Below are positions 17,201 to 18,669 of a stretch of DNA of 18,669 nt, piece by piece (the first letter of the stretch is position 1; every line of letters starts with the position of its first letter). The stretch spans positions 1 to 18,669 of the forward strand of contig PXDP01000326.1 in assembly GCA_003565035.1 (NCBI GenBank), written 5' to 3'. This DNA is from PVC group bacterium (GTDB taxonomy: Bacteria; Verrucomicrobiota; Kiritimatiellia; SS1-B-03-39; UBA6053). The translations under genes and the position numbers were made by a program. The notes beneath the pieces are model-generated. The model was not told the DNA's origin. It did no database searches and saw only the letters and a program-made list of their open reading frames with translations.

Positions 17201-18669
17201 GGAAGTGACCGATGACGGCCGACCCGATGAGCCGGGCGTTGTGGATACGCTCTGGATTCAGGAGAGTGGCCTGGGCGACGGCGTAATCGCGGCAGCCAAT
17301 TTACCGGACAGCGAATTCACCACCGGACCCTTCAGTGGTCTCTATGAACTGCGACTGTTTGCCGATGACGGAGAAGCCCTGGTCTCGCGCGGGCTGACGG
17401 TTTTCAGTGAGGGTGGCGATCCGCTGGCCCCGGAGATTACCGAACAGCCGCAATCTCTGACCGTGACCGAACTGGAGGAGGCCAGCTTTTCGGTTGGTGT
17501 GAATGCCAACCCGGCTCCGGAATTCCAGTGGCGCAAAGACGGCGCCGATATTCCCGGGGCCACCCAGGCGACCTACACGATTGCGGGCACTTCGCTCGGC
17601 GATGCCGGCGATTACACGGTCTACATTTGGAACGAGGAAGGGAACGTCACTTCGGAAGTGGCCACCCTGACCGTCAATCCCATCCCGCCGGAAGCGCCGG
17701 CGATCACCCGGCAGCCGGAGTCTCAGTCGGCGGTGATTACCCAGAGCGTGACCTTCAGCGTGGAAGCCACCGGGCATCCCGCGCCGGACTTCCAGTGGCG
17801 CAAAAATGGCAGCGAACTGACCGGTGAAACCGGCGCCACGCTGACCCTGACGGATCTGACCCTTGCCGACAGCGGGGACTATGACGTGGTGGTCAGCAAC
17901 AGCGTGGACACCGTGTTCTCCGATGTGGCCACCCTCACTGTGGCCGAAGGGCCTTCTGCTCCGACAATTCTGACCCATCCGCAAGGACAGACGGTGAATG
18001 AGGGTGATCCGCTGCTGCTCACGGTCGAGGCGACCGGCAATCCCTCGCCCACTTATCAATGGCGCTTCAACGGCAATCCGATTTCCGGCGCCGAACAGGA
18101 TACCTTCGAAATCGCCAGTGCCGGCCCCGCCAATAGCGGCAGTTACGATGTGGTGGTCAGCAACTCCGAGGGCACGCTGGTTTCTGACAGTGCCGGGATC
18201 GAAGTGCGCTATGCCCCCGTCATCACCAGTCAACCGCAGGCCTTGACCGTGACCGTTGGAAAACCCGCGAGTTTTGCGGTTTCTGCCACCGGCAATCCAG
18301 TACCCACTTACCAATGGTTTTTCGACGGGACGCCTCTCGGCGGAGAAACCGGGCCGGTTCTTTCCCTCAGCGAAACCGCCTTCAGCGATGCGGGCAGCTA
18401 CCATTTGGAGCTGAGTAACAGCTTGGGTACGGTTTCCTCTGATGTCGTCACACTCACGGTGAATCCGGGGCCGGTCACGATCGCCCTGCAACGGCCGACG
18501 GTTCAAGATGTGCGCATCCCCGAGGGCGTTGGGCTGGTCCTGGAAACCGAAGTGACAGAAACCGGCGGCGAATCCGGTCAGGTCACGCGGCTCTGGGAAC
18601 TCGTATCCGGTGACGGCACGGTGACCTGGGACAATACCGATCAGGAACATACCGCCGCCTGGTTCAGCG
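11277..18669 (+). CDS. Giant secreted multidomain metzincin metalloprotease (partial, 3' end outside window)
   Basis: One uninterrupted frame runs from ATG 11277 to the window edge: 2464 complete codons with no stop. The signal peptide MKKFTRIHLFTLVILCMLCG is cleaved near AFA/EPL. The zinc motif HELGHNWGVYH (203-213) fits metzincin HExxHxxGxxH, with a Met-turn candidate GWCVMGG (242-248), as in M11/M12-type peptidases. Approximate domain order: PKD 424-511; PA14 527-655; Ig-like 672-760; malectin-like (IGINFG start) 768-990; two Calx-beta 998-1228; NIDO-like 1229-1452; two He_PIG 1453-1636; PKD-like 1640-1730; LamG 1738-1947; PKD-like 1952-2046; four Ig 2052-2399; start of another domain. Only the N-terminal ~400 residues are enzymatic; the rest should bind sugars or proteins and extend from the cell. 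No sorting tail can be seen because the C-terminus is missing. The ribosome site is weak. Target unknown. Confidence 0.9.
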   Translation, partial: MKKFTRIHLFTLVILCMLCGFAFAEPLTFDPDNPPAQFTPPTEVYNEYTGSNSWRLGPKTMMVFRVYPSDRDPWTSYKSDGALLNELMSMSANYYEGSYHQTWFGPKRRNGMDIPVLVVTPPMQLPGTYEQYRTSFALLQSHSRAAAEALGPEWRDGGIFDHRHYDRHVAMSNANLTSSAGLAYVEGKFSWTGGSLSGTIAVHELGHNWGVYHANSWFAPSGVDPEVHPRSPLRQNGEYQDGWCVMGGGSPSLMFNPLFRYRLGFLTRTRNEVQDITSSGTYRIYDYQHHDRRQTESLVRVLNIPITSYTAWNNVFLGFGHRSGTDGGWGRTDYNRNAVTVHSMMSSGTNRLDTTPNSRPGSEDRNDSSIKIGRTYSESPNENGTQMFGGFHVTPVLRGSSEINGQTHEWIEVVINYGDDVVGNQPPVASFSDTVFTGAEPGVPFAITVDASDPEGDDLAFDWDFGDDSYNIVNGATQTKTWAEPGIYLVEVTVSDMKGGLTEASVWVKVGEQEPITPVTPESVLSGLSFRYYEGSFNAMPDFVNLMPVAEGTVSSLTLAPRQRNDDFGFVFEGLLEVPATDIYTFHLKANDGAILRIADQLVVDNDGTKSQAIERSGNLELAAGLHPFQITFFHRSGSETLGLRWNTLNQSPALIGSTALKREDPATRPAPEMVLLTPSEGEQFLVGSDVLLEAAVTPAAGDAVERVQFFADNALVGTVFTGPYSFLWENVSVGNREIRVVVWTESGGRFLADPVSIEVTSPPPTRSIGINFGADDADRRVFFNERAGAVYAEPNWNNIGGNMGENLDLVDNRGFASPATLLFASGPSFGGTFSTLGDTSNGAARLMRGGMTLRGDTDWNDYAHPTAVVSHVPYNQYDVYVYFDYPRDRVEDTRVSRFVLTPEGEPSWPARYGQNADNRDDDTGDFPTYQSWNGFRESVATDRHAPLEERLGNYVVFRGVTSAGFSVESTYYADGTEIRRFINAVQIVESVVEGPGLRLVRPAQGWRTREGDTAVPYLVALNAAPDGPVTVSLQGDDQVTVSPGTLTFDAANWDLPQTAFFQAVDDDVQEGPHSGILLHTLNGSGNYAEIEPVSLSIAIEDNDLPMIALYANGTPREEGEEPGYFQVFRKDMDNLDRAVSVDFVMSGDAEPGVDYHLSGPGLTFSNATGEGTVLLPAGQKLVTITLTPVDNSLKDGNRSAVMTLEENPGSYRLEDPFSAALTVIDNDKINYLAQRFLNGYKEHWFNLEFKTLTFTPDGSQNFYRPSLANASAFPTDTTGHTNLVNESMAAGNHTLRSGFWRVQGHPVTFFGTTYNEIFVSTNGGGTFDSGHTVGGLTEVAFYQHLRAALYWRDLDVSRGGAIYVGRITTPGEERTVVTYDQVHRSFSSSGQHISAQAEFWDDGRITYTWLYCSEWASGPWVGLSNINSGVVPDDWEDFNFSALPDSDTEETNRPPFFLSVGSYEGRAGQELSFTVLASDPDGDALTLTASDLPAWLSFTDQGDGVGLLSGTPPSPGTFSFSLSASDGEDTTTVTRTLNVLHADGTFGMPNITSTPDSLLGIAGETWTYLFTATDPDNLALRMDALSLPSWLTLTDHGDGTALISGTVPPVTLPSEPVDLVADNGFGTSIQSFVLNYQRPPQIAFLRPARDLLRIATPEHRLHLEAEVTSYGGPAGLLWEQTAGPASAVFSHPTSEETEVDFPVDGLYILRLTADDGEAVSSRSLRILVGETMADHIGSGLLGYWDMNETDGEVLHDQSGQENHAQINNNGGVNLLLDGPEGTALSLTGSLNYAEVAGLGQPEAFTFSGWVLSEASPATGTRVLFTFLSGTTNRTRVETEADSSKLLFISNHSTAGIWEIDYRVPALEWFHLVVQYDRSSTANDPVAYINGQPVDVNRVRTPSGANNNSNTFWMGSLNRTARSWRGGMDDVRLHDRLLDPADIPLLMHPGPVNSAPAIVLEDVRTAPSQTVSLGAEVTDDGRPDEPGVVDTLWIQESGLGDGVIAAANLPDSEFTTGPFSGLYELRLFADDGEALVSRGLTVFSEGGDPLAPEITEQPQSLTVTELEEASFSVGVNANPAPEFQWRKDGADIPGATQATYTIAGTSLGDAGDYTVYIWNEEGNVTSEVATLTVNPIPPEAPAITRQPESQSAVITQSVTFSVEATGHPAPDFQWRKNGSELTGETGATLTLTDLTLADSGDYDVVVSNSVDTVFSDVATLTVAEGPSAPTILTHPQGQTVNEGDPLLLTVEATGNPSPTYQWRFNGNPISGAEQDTFEIASAGPANSGSYDVVVSNSEGTLVSDSAGIEVRYAPVITSQPQALTVTVGKPASFAVSATGNPVPTYQWFFDGTPLGGETGPVLSLSETAFSDAGSYHLELSNSLGTVSSDVVTLTVNPGPVTIALQRPTVQDVRIPEGVGLVLETEVTETGGESGQVTRLWELVSGDGTVTWDNTDQEHTAAWFS
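17430..18473 (+). repeat. Four tandem Ig-like repeats within the metalloprotease
   Basis: Four consecutive units of about 85-90 residues, beginning near 17430, 17697, 17952 and 18216. Each has a PxITxQP-like opening, a central aromatic motif (FQWRKDG, FQWRKNG, YQWRFNG, YQWFFDG) and a (D/N)(A/S)G(D/S)Y tyrosine corner followed by a V(S/T)SD-type strand. They are clearly related but diverged, so not a recent duplication. Homologous arrays are common in PVC-group surface proteins. Confidence 0.85.

Noticed and set aside
17430..18473. Possible CRISPR-like or DNA-level tandem repeat
   Set aside because: The periodicity is at protein level (Ig domains of 85-90 residues) with strongly diverged DNA; there are no short identical repeats with unique spacers.
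17301..18650. Minus-strand open frame of 449 codons
   Set aside because: Shadow of the Ig-repeat region; the repeated plus-strand Ig motifs prove the other frame.

Overview
The window is about 60% GC and reads as chromosomal DNA of a polysaccharide-degrading bacterium of the PVC group, most likely Verrucomicrobiota (Opitutae-like) or Kiritimatiellota. This rests on a short secreted protein with a PEP-CTERM tail, a XylR-type regulator (LacI-like sensor fused to an AraC helix-turn-helix), isolated carbohydrate enzymes with their own regulators, and a huge secreted protein built of PA14, malectin-like, Calx-beta, He_PIG, LamG and Ig modules. The taxonomy is inference; no marker gene is present.

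Layout. Bases 1-273 hold no gene, only a palindromic repeat. A GH28-family enzyme lies on the minus strand (274-1806). Its 303-bp upstream region carries operator-like palindromes and a second copy of the palindromic repeat. A PEP-CTERM protein follows, also on the minus strand (2110-2970). A XylR-type regulator (3148-4302, plus) is divergent from it and is bracketed by a previously unannotated imperfect inverted repeat of about 42 bp. Bases 4303-5170 look like a decay zone: a truncated N-terminus of a secreted PHP-like protein, a small antitoxin-like ORF, and a 32-residue stump of what looks like its nucleotidyltransferase-like partner.

From 5171 everything is on the plus strand: an AraC regulator, a medium-chain dehydrogenase and a cytoplasmic GH39-like glycosidase. 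The last two overlap by 4 bp (ATGA) and must be co-transcribed. Next comes a secreted protein with a probable alpha/alpha-toroid architecture (9165-11180). Last is a giant secreted metzincin-type metalloprotease that starts at 11277 and is still open at the window end (at least 2464 residues).

Working together (inference): the two regulators sense sugars and control a small glycan-use locus. The secreted toroid protein and perhaps the GH28 enzyme attack the polymer or its fragments, the GH39 enzyme cleaves imported fragments in the cytoplasm, and the dehydrogenase oxidises a released sugar or polyol. The metalloprotease, with sugar-binding and Ig modules, may act on glycoprotein or cell-surface material. 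The substrate cannot be named from sequence alone. No RNA gene, CRISPR array, transposase or integrase was seen.
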